Shown here piece after piece: positions 35,598 to 47,452 of a stretch of DNA of 64,000 nucleotides; the first letter of the stretch is position 1, and the number at the start of each line of letters is the position of its first letter. Source of the stretch: Intoshia linei (taxonomy: Eukaryota > Orthonectida > Rhopaluridae); contig LWCA01000014.1 in the NCBI GenBank assembly GCA_001642005.1, positions 1-64,000 on the forward strand, written 5' to 3'. The position numbers and the translations under genes were made by a program. The notes under the pieces were generated by a model. That model was not told where the DNA came from. It made no database searches and was given only the letters and a program-made list of their open reading frames with translations.

Positions 35598-35742
35598 GGA
35601 TACTAAAATAGCGTTCTTAATGGAGATTTTCAAATTGTGATTTGTATGTCAATTCAAACAAAAAGCAGACAGAATTATTATGCAGATTGTCAATCGCCTT
35701 TATTAAATTGAATTAAATTTACACGTGCATAACCAAAAAAAA
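35598..35742. promoter_or_regulatory. Divergent promoter, ZCCHC10 / Spinster
   Basis: 145 bp between the two opposite start codons. No motif assigned. Confidence 0.5.
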
Positions 35743-38700
35743 ATGAAAAAATCTATATCAGAATCGTCCGATGTGGACATTATTCCAAAGAATGACGAGA
35801 TTTCCCCACTACGAAAAAAATTAATGATTGCTGTTATGACGTTTATTAATCTTTGCAATTTTGCAGACCGATTTGCGGTGGCAGGTATATTTAATTCATG
35901 TTAATTTAAATTTAATGTAATCTAGGTGTTTTATCCGATGTAAAAATTCATTTTGGTACTAAAGACGCCGAGTTAAGTGATGGAAATACTGGACTCATAC
36001 AAACATCTTTCGTCATTGTTTTTATGATAATGAGTCCTATTTTTGGTTATTTGGGAGATAGATATAACAGAAAAATTATTCTTATATTTTCACAAGTGTG
36101 TTGGCTTTTATCTACACTCTCGGCCACATATGTTCCAGATGGCGTAATTTTAATATTTATGAAATTATATTTTAAATTAGAAATTTATGATATTTCTATT
36201 TTGTCGATCTATGGTCGGTGTTGGCGAAGCCAGTTATGCAACCATTACACCTTCACTAATTGGAAGTATTTATTCAGGTACATCTAGAACTACAGCTCTT
36301 ATCATGTTTAGTCTTGCAATTCCTATTGGCAGGTATTATTTTTTCTACTAAAATTTACATTTAGTGGTCTAGGATATGTACTATCTTCACTATTAACCAG
36401 TCTTTTCGATAGTTGGAGATGGGGTTTACGAGTTTACTTTGTTTTTCATATTTTTATTATATATTAGTTTTCCGGAGTTAATGGAATTATTGGAATTTTG
36501 TTAATTTTGTTTGTTATGAAGGAACCTACACGTACCACTACCGGTGATATAAATAACACCTCAAAATCTAGTTGGATATATGATATGAAATGCATTCTAT
36601 CCAAGTATTATTTTAATGTTAATATGTAAATATCTTTTTAGAAAAACCTACATATTGACGACGCTCGGTTTTACATGTTTTTGTTTCATCGTCGGTGCTC
36701 TTTCTTTCTGGTCTCCACACTTTATGTCCTTTGCGTACAAAATGCAGCATCATTCTGGAATTAAATTGTATGTTTATTAGTTAACTTTTAAATTATATTT
36801 AATAGAGTTCCAACCATATATGGGATATTAACGTGTGCTGGAGGTTTAATTGGCGTTATTTTATCTAAAATATTACTAATGCTATTTGGGAAATATTCGA
36901 GATATACAGACTCTTATATTTGTTCATTTTCACTCCTTGGCTCTTTACCATTTTTGTTTTGTGCTATTTATCTTGCTGAAACTCAAATTATTGCGACTTG
37001 GGTTTGATTTTTGTTTAGTTATTACATTTTTATATTGTAGATTTTGGTAGCTATCGGAATTACAATACTATGTCTTATTTGGGCTTTAAATACTGATATT
37101 TTACTAGTATCATTTTATAATTAAATTAATTTTAACTAAAATCGAATTAGATGAGGTATTATATATTTCCATAATGTAACCAAATTTGTCTTTGTTATAA
37201 TTAAGAATTATACTTATACACTAAAATTATAGCACTGCAGTGGTCGCCAAACTTTTTTTTTTGAGGACCACCTTTCTAAATATTCTATAAAAAATTATTT
37301 TTTAATATCTTGAATATTATTATTATTTTAAAAAATCTGTTTATAAATATATTTCAAAGTATCTCCAGTGGAAATACTCCACTCACTTTGGCATAAACTG
37401 CATTATAAAATAACAGTTTATTATATGAATTTGTGTCTAAATTTATTTAAAAATTTTATATAGAAAGTAATTGAACCACAAAGAAGATCGGCAGCAGTGT
37501 CAACTCAAATTTTGATTTCACATGCTTTTGGTGATGCAGGGTCTCCATACCTTGTTGGATTGGTTTACTATAATTAAACTAAAATATATATACATGGTTT
37601 CTCAACCGGGGTAGCAAAATTTCTCATGGAGATCGCTAAAAGTTGAAATTAATTATATTTTTTTTAAATTTTCACAATTTAAATTGGAATTTACAAAATA
37701 TATGATACAGTGGTTATTGATTGTAAATTACAAATTTTTTTAAATAAAACCACATTTCAGTTTTGGTAGTTACATTGTGTAAATGAAAAAAATTTACGAA
37801 TATATAAAAATAACGGAACTTACATTTTAAATATCAAAAAGTAAATAGTAACCCACAACAGTGCGGATCCAAGAGGCTAGTTAATGGGGTGCGAGCGAAG
37901 CGAGCAAAATATTTAATTTGCCGAAGGGGAAAAAATCTTTTAGGGCTTCTCTTTTAATATCAAGGAGTCTCGTTTAATTTCATTTAAAGGTTGTTATACA
38001 ATAGTTTCCAAATTTGTATTTTTTCGCAAAAATAAAAAAATGATCAGCACAAAAAAAAAGAAATTAATTTTGTTCATTAAATAATCCTAAATCAATTAGG
38101 TCCAGTCTTCTTGGGTGAAGTATTGCAAATTCATTAACCAAATTTTCAATATCAAAATTATAGTCATAGTGGCAATTCATGAGGGCCAGTTCACATAACA
38201 AAAGGCATTATGTCACATTATCAATTGTTCATGTAATGTTATGCGCCATATATATTGTTTTCATAAATTAAAAATTTTTTTAAAAAATTTAGGGGGTCAA
38301 ACTGCACCTTCTGCACCCCTTGAATCCGCCTTTGCACAAATTGTTTGAATCACAGAATGTTCAGTGTTTTTATATTTTTTATATAAATATCATTATATCT
38401 GAAAAATGTAGAATATAAAACAGTTTTATCATAAAATTAATGTAAAAATTCAAATTAACTAAATATAGAGAAAAAATTAATGGTAGAATTACTATTTAAA
38501 TAATTTCATCTCATTCATGTCTTTTGAAAAGAATTGATAACATGAATGCAGCCAGAGCCGAACTATGATGCCTGAACTTCCTCGAAAATGAAAAATAAAA
38601 CCGTAAGAAATTTTTTTATAAAATGATGATAAATGCCATATAGCTCTAGCCACCTCTGCAGGTGTATGGTCTTGAGTACGATAGGCTGGCTCTGAATATG

Positions 38701-39361
38701 TAAAGTGTAGTCCAAGTATAGTTACAAATTCAAACAATTTTTTATACAAATTTGTAATTATAATGTGAGAATGCACTCTAAATTGAAATTGAAATTGATT
38801 AAATACATTTTTAATATATCAATGATAAATTGAATTGGATGCTTGGATTTGAAATTCTCCGGAAAGTCACAATCATTAATTACAAGTAAACTAACGTAAA
38901 ATTTTTACTTGTTCGTAAGGGGTCATAAGAAGCAAAAGGTTGAGAACCATGAATGTATTATATATTGCTTTTTTGAAATTACTGAAAATTTTATTGTTAA
39001 CAATTTTATGTACTTTGTTTTTTAGTTTTCTGATTTAATGAAGAATTCGTACAGTTATAAGTCTCCAGCAATCGATTTTTTTTCATTACAATTTTCTTTA
39101 TATCTCACATTACTGGCAGCTAGCTTTGGTGGAGTTTTATATTTTTGTACTACCCTCTTCATCGACGGTGAAACTGTTAATGTTGAAGAAGGTAATTTTA
39201 AAGTGGTATTATTAAATAATTTTAGTCAAGCCAATTCTAAATAGTGATAGTGATGAGTCCCAACTGTCAAATACAAAATCAGTAAAAATTTTAATAAATT
39301 ATTCTTACTATATTTTTAGATCAATGAAACATCAAGTATGCTACCAAATTATGAAAATTAA
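35743..39361 (+). CDS. SPNS: Spinster-type MFS transporter (488 aa)
   Basis: A lysosomal or plasma-membrane lysolipid or sphingosine-phosphate transporter, 12 helices. Twelve exons in phase: 35743-35884, 35926-36143, 36181-36332, 36365-36431, 36468-36604, 36642-36767, 36806-37001, 37041-37106, 37464-37562, 39026-39191, 39226-39281 and 39320-39361. Diagnostic blocks: NLCNFADRFAVAGVL, the MFS loop FGYLGDRYNRK, CRSMVGVGEASYATITPSLI, FSLAIPIGSG and SHAFGDAGSPYLVGL. Eight introns are 32-41 nt. Intron 8 (357 nt) and intron 9 (1463 nt) are enlarged by MITEs. At exon 4 a 36-nt intron was preferred over a 27-nt alternative. It converges on HES with 21 bp between stop codons. Confidence 0.95.
37238..37400. 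mobile_element. hAT-like MITE in Spinster intron 8
   Basis: CAGTGGTCGCCAAACT and the inverted CAGTTTATGCCAAAGT delimit 163 bp. No clear target duplication. Confidence 0.5.
37859..38334. mobile_element. hAT-like MITE in Spinster intron 9
   Basis: CAGTGCGGATCCAAGAG and the inverted CAAAGGCGGATTCAAGG delimit 476 bp. It appears nested in a larger insertion with ends GGTTTCTCAACC (37594) and GGTTGAGAACC (38938). Confidence 0.55.
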
Positions 39362-39382
39362 ATTTATTAAATATAACAATTT

Positions 39383-40389
39383 TTACGAGTCCCAAGGTCT
39401 CCAAATAGACTTTTGTGTAATAGATTTTGTTTTTATTTCAATTGGTTCAGTTTTGGTAAATTCATCAATGGCGTGAAATGGGTGGACTATGCTGTATTTA
39501 GAGTTTTTAAAGTGGTTTAAATTTTCATTTAACGATTGAAAAGGGCAATTTGTGTGGTTAATAATTTCTTTGAGGTATCGAACAAGGTTGATGCGAATTT
39601 CATTATTGATTGATTCCATTTTTTCAAGATATCTATTAACTTGATCCGTGCAGTCGTTAAAACCAGAATGATATTTCAAGTGCAAATTTGTAGTGTAATT
39701 TTGAACGTCTAAAATTTGAATATAATTCAAAAACTCAATAATAGCTGTCAAAAATTTTTAAATAGTTAGTGGTCACTTGTCACATAATTATTAAATTTGC
39801 TGATGGGCTAACCCCTAGCACTCTAGTCATTAGATTTATAAGGTTATCTGTTAAAATTTGATCTTGCGTTTTGAATGGAGGGTGCTTGCGTGTCATGTTT
39901 TGTCTCAAAAATATATTGCTCGCACGCTTTGTTGATAATGTTAATTTTGACCTTGAGCACTTTGCGTGTTCTTATTTAGTTTAGAATTTTATAACTTATT
40001 GTAGTTCAATTGTTATTTTGATTACATTTTGTTTGGGTCATTCACTGGAATGCATACATTTTAATATATGTCATCGCAAGTACATCTCGATATAATTGTT
40101 AAATATTTATAAAACTGCTTAATATTACCTGATTCACTTGCATCAGAATAACTGCAGTTTTGACAGTGTTCTGACTTTAATTTATTGTTTTGTAATGATC
40201 GCATGTGTTTAACAGCTAATTCCAAAATATCGGCCTTTTCAAGTTTTGATTTGGATAACTGGTTTTTGTTTATTAATTCATTTAAATTTATTTTACCTCT
40301 TTTTTTATAACATCTGTAAGTAAACTTTTTAGTTGGTTCAGAGATGAGTTTATTCGTGCTCTACGCTTTTTCTCCATGATAGGTTTTGA
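39383..40389 (-). CDS. HES: Hairy/Enhancer-of-split bHLH-Orange repressor
   Basis: A Notch-pathway-type transcriptional repressor. Exons: about 40389-40297, 40258-40129 and 39744-39383, in phase. The bHLH region contains [13 protein letters not shown] (basic region with the HES proline) and [16 protein letters not shown]. The Orange domain follows ([20 protein letters not shown]). The C-terminus WRPW, followed by DS, is the Groucho-binding tetrapeptide. 190 residues are readable from the internal Met at 40377. The first coding exon is probably upstream, because the basic region begins at a splice acceptor, as in other HES genes, and I could not find it. Confidence 0.93.
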
Positions 40390-42687
40390 TATCTATATTC
40401 AAATTTAGGTTTATGTGGTGTTACCTTTCAGGGACAATAAAATGATTCTTACATATAAATATTTAATATTATGGAACGGTTTAGAAAAAATCATAATAAT
40501 ACCGTTAAAGTTGGTTTAATTTTATATTATTTTTCAAAACTTGGTTTGTTTTTATTGTAGGGTAACGAATAAACGATGAAAATTTGTTGGTCAAGTTTAA
40601 CGTGTCCACGTCATGACTGCATACATTTCGTAAATTATAAAATTTTTAATATTTAGTTGAGTAATGACTAGTAACTGCCAAATGAATCAAATACTTTTAA
40701 CTTTGAGTTAATTCTATTATTAATTTATTACGCGAATTGTTTTTTTATCTTAATTTCATTTTTGCAATTTTTTCGTCACCACTCTTATTAATGCACTATT
40801 ATTTTATTAGAAATAATTGCCTAATAAAACGTCAATGATAAAATTTTTAAATGTATTTAAGATACCATCACGTTTTGATTAATTAATTAGAGAATTAACA
40901 TAACTACGTAAATAAATAAAACTTGTATAAACTAACAAGCCCACGGCTGTGGATTTGGCTAGGGTAATATTAGAAAAATTTTTCATTTTCTCATAATTAT
41001 GTTCTATTGATACTACTATGCAGTCAGGGCCGTGTAGAGGAGTTAGGTCACATGACCCGGCCAACTATTTTAATTTACAATTATTTTATGTAATTAATAG
41101 GTAATGTTGAAAAAGTTATGATGAATAATGCGATTTCCAATTTTTAGACAACAAACAATTGAGGAAAAATGTATAAACGTTCCATTTTTAAAAAAAAATT
41201 TTGTGTAGTTTGCCCAATATTTTTATAGATTTTAAGTAATTTTGTTTTTTAAATTTTCTAATAATAAAATAAAAATTATTTTATAGTGATAAAATGTGAC
41301 CCTTATGAATAAAAGGTTGAGAACCTCTAGGATAGCGTATACATTTATTTATATATAGCTTCATAATTTTTATCTGACCAATCCTCCTGTTGTTCTGCAC
41401 AATGCATTTAAAGTTTATTACATTGAACATCAAATGATTTTTAAAAAGAAGAAAATATTAGAAAACACCTCATTTGTCATTATTTTTATTTTAAATTAAA
41501 TATACCTTAATCATATTTTTCTTTATTTCTTTAGAATTAAAGGACATTTTATATTCTCAACTGAATTTTTGAATTAGCGTCAATTCAATTTTATGTTTTT
41601 TTAAATACACAATGTATGACAATTTCTAAAAGAATGGGCGTGATATTATTATTTTTATGCATTGTGATAATACAATAACGATTGGATGCAGTGTTGATTT
41701 TTCAGTTATTTTTACTTTATGTATATTTTTACTAAAAATTACAATTCACATACAACAGGACAACGCTTGCACGTGTTAAATTCAACCAGGTGTGTTGAAT
41801 TAATCTTTCCATTATTTAACAATGAAATTGTCATTTTTGATTTATATTAGTATTTTTTATTAAAACTTTGATAATAAATTACCTTTAGTAGTATAATTAT
41901 ATTTTGATTCAAAAATTGAATTGAATGAATTGATACATGTTATGTGTTTTCATATAATTTAATCAATCATAAATTTACGGCGCAATATGAAAATTATTAT
42001 AAATGTTAATTGCTCGATATGATAACTTTTTTATTTAAGCTAAGTTAGAAAAATTTTTTTTAGACTAAGTTAGAAATCAAACGGGCAGTAACATAAATTA
42101 GTATCACTATCTTCACTAATTGATCTATTTTGACCATTAATAACATGATATGATGGATTGGCCCAGCAACAGCTACGACTCAGATAACGGCTCGTAGTCC
42201 GTGTCTATAAAATTCGAGAATACGGGTTAACGAATTTTTTTTAATTGTTAAAGAGTGATATGAGTCGGCATAATTAATGTTACATTTAAAAAAATTTAAA
42301 TATGTGATAATTAATTATAGGTTTTTGTATCGGTACTGATTCTACATCATTAATGAGTCTGTTTAATAGTTAATTTGTATGAAATTAGAGTAGTAATTGG
42401 TTATAATTTTCTAAATGAATTTGCTAAATAAAAAATTTGAGTAATGAACTTTTTTACAACCACTGACGGAAATATTGGAGAAATGCCATTCCGTAAAGGG
42501 CTCTATGTGGATTACCAAAAACAGTTTTCATGTAAATATAATTTGTCAACTAAATCAGGCGATTTCAAAACTTTAGGGATAAATGAAAATGTTTCACTAA
42601 TTCGGTTTTTGGAGTAAAAAGATATTTATTCATTTTTTGATTAACAAGTAAATTAAATTCATGGACTATATTGATATGTATCTTTTC

Positions 42688-42926
42688 CAGGTCTGTGGAG
42701 AGGTCTAGGGCCATACGGCCCAGGTCTACAATCATGGGGATGTAGGCGTACTTTTTAAAATTATTAATAGATCATATTTAAAAATTTCTTAAGTATACCA
42801 AAATTATCGTATAATAAAATGTTATGCAATTTTTAATTTTTAGATAATGAACTATTGACTAAGCAATGTATATAGGGCCTACAATTTCTATCTGGTGTGG
42901 CCTACTGTTGCCTCTGCACAGCCCTG
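42688..42926. mobile_element. hAT MITE, 239 bp
   Basis: CAGGTCTGTGGAGAGG and inverted CAGGGCTGTGCAGAGG. Flanks ATCTTTTC/GTCTTGTC (6 of 8). Confidence 0.65.
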
Positions 42927-43840
42927 GTCTTGTCAGTAATCTAGATTGTGAACCGCCTGATAGCTCTTGAAGGAGACAGTGGAGAGACTACTGCCACCGA
43001 CCAGTAGCCATAAAAAACGTATTAAATGTAGGATACCTAAAATCTATAATTTTTTATCTAATATCTGAATTAACTAATCAATGATAAAAATTTTAGAATA
43101 GTCAGGATGTAATAATATGATAAACCGTTATATTAAAATAAAGCAATATCAGTATTTTAAACATTTTAATGAAATGATATGTTGGAATTGTTTTTTTATA
43201 AATCAAGCCTGTGGTCGTAGTATTCTGTTCTATCATAAGTGCATTTGTGTTCATATAAATATTATACATTGCATAACTGTTTTGAAATTATTGATAATTT
43301 GAAATATATGATGAATTAAGCACAATAAAAACATTTATCTCCAATAAACTTTAAAGTCTTTACATGTCATTTTAATTATTTAATTAGGAAGAATACGGTG
43401 ATATATCAAATTAAGTGTGTCTGAATAATAAATTTATAAATCATTTTGACATGATACAAATATACCAGGGTAAATTATAAAATGGTGATATCATTTTTGC
43501 TGTATTACCTGCCATTGTTTTTAAAGTCATGTGTGCTGGCGTCATATTGGTACAAATGTTAAGAAAAGCGGCGCCATTAGTGTAATGAATGTAAATTTGT
43601 GTTGTTAACAATTAAAACAGTTTGTGTTTAAAAATATGTACGCTACATTCGGTTAATTCAATTCAAATGCATCAAACCTTTAGTCTAAACTTTAGATGAA
43701 AATTTAAAATAATATTACTTAAACGGTAAAAATATGCTATGAAGCACTTAATGCATTTAAAACTATAAATAACGTACTTAAATTTTATTTTTGTTTAATA
43801 AAACATAAAAGGTTATAAATGACTGAAAATAGCATTATTT

Positions 43841-46337
43841 ATGGATGGCAGGATAAATCACCGCAATTTCAGCAAATATGATAATGGTGAGTTTGATGTC
43901 AATATTTTTGTACTATATAGTTTTCAATTGATTCATCTTTTGTTTATTACATAAATCTTGATGGAAGTTCTAAAGAAACTTAAAGTATTTCCAAATTGCA
44001 TCGCCAATTGTATTTGACGTTTTGACTATTTTCATTTGCAATAATTTACAACTTTAATTTAACCATTGTTATTTACATTTTTGGAACATGAGTTTGGCCT
44101 AGTTTATTGTAAATAATGGCAAATAAAATACAAAATATACAAAAAGTGGCTTCAACCATTTTGCATAAGTGGACCAAACGAAAATTTTATAACTGATTAT
44201 AATCATCAAATTTAAAATAAATACATTAACGCTGCGTTTATTCAGCCCATGTTTAAAATTGTTGGGAAATGTAGGATTCACAATTGGGAAACACATACCT
44301 GTAAATATACGAATATTGAAGGTCTGAGAATCATTAATTAAATTGTCATGTAAACATTTTTAACCCGAGTATTAAGTAAGTTTTATGTGTTAAGAGGGAA
44401 AAATTGAAAACCTGCTGTATACCATTCACTTAAACCCTAAGTCTTAGGGTTTAAATTCATTTTACATAATTTAAAATGTGTTTTAAAAAACATGACACGT
44501 TTATTGATTCGTTATTTTGACCTGTTCTACGTTTAGTTACTTATTCATTTTAAAAACCTATTATTCTTTTTCTTAACGTCTTCATTATAAATTCACTTAT
44601 AGTTATAGCTCTCATTGAAAATCTGTCATTACACATCAGTTCAACTACGAACTTCTGCCGAATTTTGATTTTTATAAATTGAGATATTTATCTTATAGTT
44701 ATACAAATATATCCCTAACTTAACAAACTAAATAAACAATCATATTTTGTGTTGTAATATTTTCAGGCCTACCAAGGCCCAATATACAATTCAGCATGTC
44801 ATTTTTTTAAGACTTACACACTGCTTTATCACCTTTAATTACATATTTTTACCAAATGTTGAATATTTATTATTTTTTAAGTTTTCCAACAATTTTTTTC
44901 GTCAAGTCCCCGAAATGATAAAAATCCAAAGAATTTTAACCTGGTATTATTCTCCAAACACAATCACTATATGGAATAATGTGTATATAGAGCTCTACTA
45001 GGATTATATTTTATGGGCTCACTTTTGGCTCTTCACTACCTGTATATAACAATCATGTCATATATCTTTCCATCGTTAGTTATAATTAAGAAATGCATTC
45101 ATTTTACTTACTAAAACGATTGATCAAAATATTGTAATAAAATAAAACAAAACAATAACTTGGAAACTCAAAACACGATAAAACCATGAATATTTATTAA
45201 ACGGTAAGAAATTGAATATGGAGACTCGTCGTAAAATAAGGTAATACTTATAAATAATTAATTTACATTGGTTAAAATAAAAAAATATGTTAAAATAAAC
45301 TAAGGAATATTTTAACAAAAATATATGTATAATAAATTTTATCAACTCAAATAGTTTTTAAGAAATAAATGCAAATAATACAGTAAAATATTGTATTTCT
45401 GAACTTCTGAAAATGATGAAAGTGTGAATTTCTCACTCTAGGGCATTGGTTATCAACCTTTTTGTGTTCGCGACCCTTTTTATAAACATAAAAAATTTTC
45501 GCGACCCAAAAATTTTCTATATACTCCAAACATCTTATCAATTAACACAAATAAATATATTAAAAAAGCATATTCAGTTTTATTTATATTTTATACTGTG
45601 TTCAAATTTTCACGATCCCCCTGATAAATTTTTCGACCTCCCTAACAGTCGCGATCCCCCGGTTGAAAACCACCGCTCTAGAATAATATAAAAATTGTGG
45701 TATTTTTCAAATATTGAAGATTCAGAACGATCCAAGGTCATTTTCAAATTAAATTTATTTAAAAAAACTCTCACTGAATTATTGATATTAATGTAAATTT
45801 AAAGTTTGTGATTCAAATCGTATTACAGAAGTCTAATTATTAATTAATATGTACAAACATTTAACTTTAAATAAATAATTGTTAAAAATTAAAGTGTTTC
45901 ATATTTACCATTTTTATTAATTATATACACAGATATGAAAGTGCCGAAATGAAATTAAATCAAAGCTTAATGATGGCAAAAATCGTATGTATTTACAAGT
46001 TGTAGTATAAATTAAAATTTTACTATGTAAATAAGTAGTGACCAAAGTTTTTAATACATGCATTGTTTGTATAATAATAGTTTGTGAAGTCATTACACTT
46101 ATTATATTTGATCTTAAATTTTATAATTCAAATAATATAGATAATATTTTTAAGGATTCCAATGAACCCTAAAATACCAAAACTTTTAAATACCTTTACT
46201 TACATGTTAATAAAGATTTAAATTTAAACAGTTTCAATAAAACAATAATATTCATATTGCAGAGTTCACAAATAAGACAGAATTGGCCGCAATTTATGAG
46301 CTTTTAGCCGGAAATAAAACTACACCACTTTTATAAT
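43841..46337 (+). other. Possible small two-exon gene, unresolved
   Basis: An exon 43841-43886 (MDGRINHRNFSKYDN, followed by GTGAGT) and an exon 46262-46337 (EFTNKTELAAIYELLAGNK, stop) agree in phase and would give a 39-residue protein. A third piece, 45933-45984 (ESAEMKLNQSLMMAKI), looks coding but does not fit the same frame. Not recognised. Confidence 0.25.
45444..45675. mobile_element. hAT MITE, 232 bp
   Basis: CATTGGTTATCAACC and inverted CGGTGGTTTTCAACC. Flanks CTCTAGGG/CTCTAGAA (6 of 8). Confidence 0.7.
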
Positions 46338-46498
46338 CTATGTAAATAAAATTTTAAGTAAGTATTTTATTAAGTAATTAAAATAAAATGTAAATAAAAT
46401 TGTATCATACTTTTAAAATTAACTAAAATTAGCGATTTATTTTCCGAACCATTTTAGAAAATTGTTTAGTATTTTTTTATTGATTAAATGAAAAAAAA

Positions 46499-46570
46499 CT
46501 CCCCGGCCGGGATTTGAACCCGGGTCACTCGCGTGACAGGCGAGTATACTTACCACTATACTACCGAGGA
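46499..46570 (-). tRNA. tRNA-Asp (GUC)
   Basis: 72 nt folding into a complete cloverleaf. The acceptor arms are TCCTCGG and CCGGGGA, with one G-T pair, and G is the discriminator. The anticodon arm is CTCGCCTGTCACGCGAG with GTC at the tip. The T arm is CCGGGTTCAAATCCCGG. Internal promoter boxes A and B are intact. There is no intron and no encoded CCA. A cytosolic tRNA for GAC/GAU codons, read by Pol III. Confidence 0.97.
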
Positions 46571-46809
46571 CATATTATCTTTTAAATTGTAATCTATATT
46601 AAATAAATATGCATTACTTAATAAAAAGTTTACGATGCACTTGAAACTCATCAGTGATGCGCGAGGGTGGTCTATTTGCTGGTAACATTAATTATTTGCT
46701 ATTTTTTTGTAATACATATACATAAATGACTAATTTGTAAAATATAAACTGAATGCAAGCTTTTTTGTGAGACTCAGAAATTTTTACATGTAAGTTTCAG
46801 AACTAAGTA

Positions 46810-46984
46810 CAGTAATACTTTGCTTAATGAACTCCCGCGTTAACGAACAAATTAAAAAACACAAAAAACTAGAATAATGGGCGAAAATAACCTTTTAAAT
46901 ATGCCAAAACGAACGGAGAATGATACTCTTGCTCAACGAATAAGATCTCGGAACGAATTGGTTTGTTATAGTGAGGTATTACTG
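46810..46984. mobile_element. Pogo/Tigger-like MITE, 175 bp
   Basis: CAGTAATACTTTGCTTAATG and inverted CAGTAATACCTCACTATAAC sit between TA dinucleotides. The internal open frame is incidental. Confidence 0.75.
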
Positions 46985-47219
46985 TACTTGGAAACAGGGA
47001 TTTTTTCTTTATGGTTGCTAAAATTTTGTGTTTTTTATTTTATGGTTGGATTAAGAGTTATTGATAGTAAGCTTTGATAAAATCGAAGTTTTCAAAAAAA
47101 TGTAGAAAAAAATATTTTACCTCAACTTAAACCTTAAGGCTTAATTTTTGAAATATTAATTTAATTTTTTATGTTGTGGTTGGATTAAAAAAATTTTTAC
47201 ATAAAAGGCTTGAAACAGT

Positions 47220-47345
47220 ATTTTTTATTAAATATTATTAAATGTCATTAATGGTAGGATAAAAGTAGGATTTTAAAAATAATAATTTAGCGCTCGTCTG
47301 GGCTTTGAGATAAAATCCCAACACCTGACTACTCTGCAATAATGT
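47220..47345 (+). repeat. Dispersed repeat family R2, copy 3
   Basis: Same orientation as 5385-5512: TTAATGGTAGGATAAAAGTA, CTCGTCTGGGCTTTGAGA, TAAAATCCCAACACCTG. Confidence 0.6.
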
Positions 47346-47452
47346 AATTTACAAAAATAAATAAATTTAATAATTTTGCTGGTATTAATACAAGCACGTT
47401 CTGGTAACACTTTTGGTGATGCGTCGATTTATAATTTAAAATTTAATTATAG

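Larger units (their letters stand above)
40390..46498. other. Gene-poor 6-kb region
   Basis: No confident protein gene. It contains hAT MITEs (42688-42926, 45444-45675), a hAT-like end near 41026 (CAGGGCCGTGTAGAGG), the likely upstream exon of HES, and three plus-strand coding-like pieces (43841-43886, 45933-45984, 46262-46337). Otherwise AT-rich. Confidence 0.5.

Noticed and set aside
36432-36467. Alternative 27-nt intron in Spinster exon 4/5
   Set aside because: A 36-nt GT-AG intron fits the window's intron size; no other supported intron is below 32 nt.
38492-38776. 94-codon minus frame in Spinster intron 9
   Set aside because: It spans hAT-like ends (CAGAGCC pairs) within a transposon-filled intron and shows no domain.
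40879-41064. 61-codon minus frame MAGSCDLTPLHGPDC
   Set aside because: It overlaps a hAT-type terminus (CAGGGCCGTGTAGAGG).
45446-45691. 81-codon plus frame near 45.5 kb
   Set aside because: It lies almost wholly within the hAT MITE 45444-45675.
46877-47077. 66-codon frame starting MGENNLLNMPKRTEND
   Set aside because: It begins inside the Tigger-like MITE at 46810-46984 and runs through its terminal repeat; treated as incidental.
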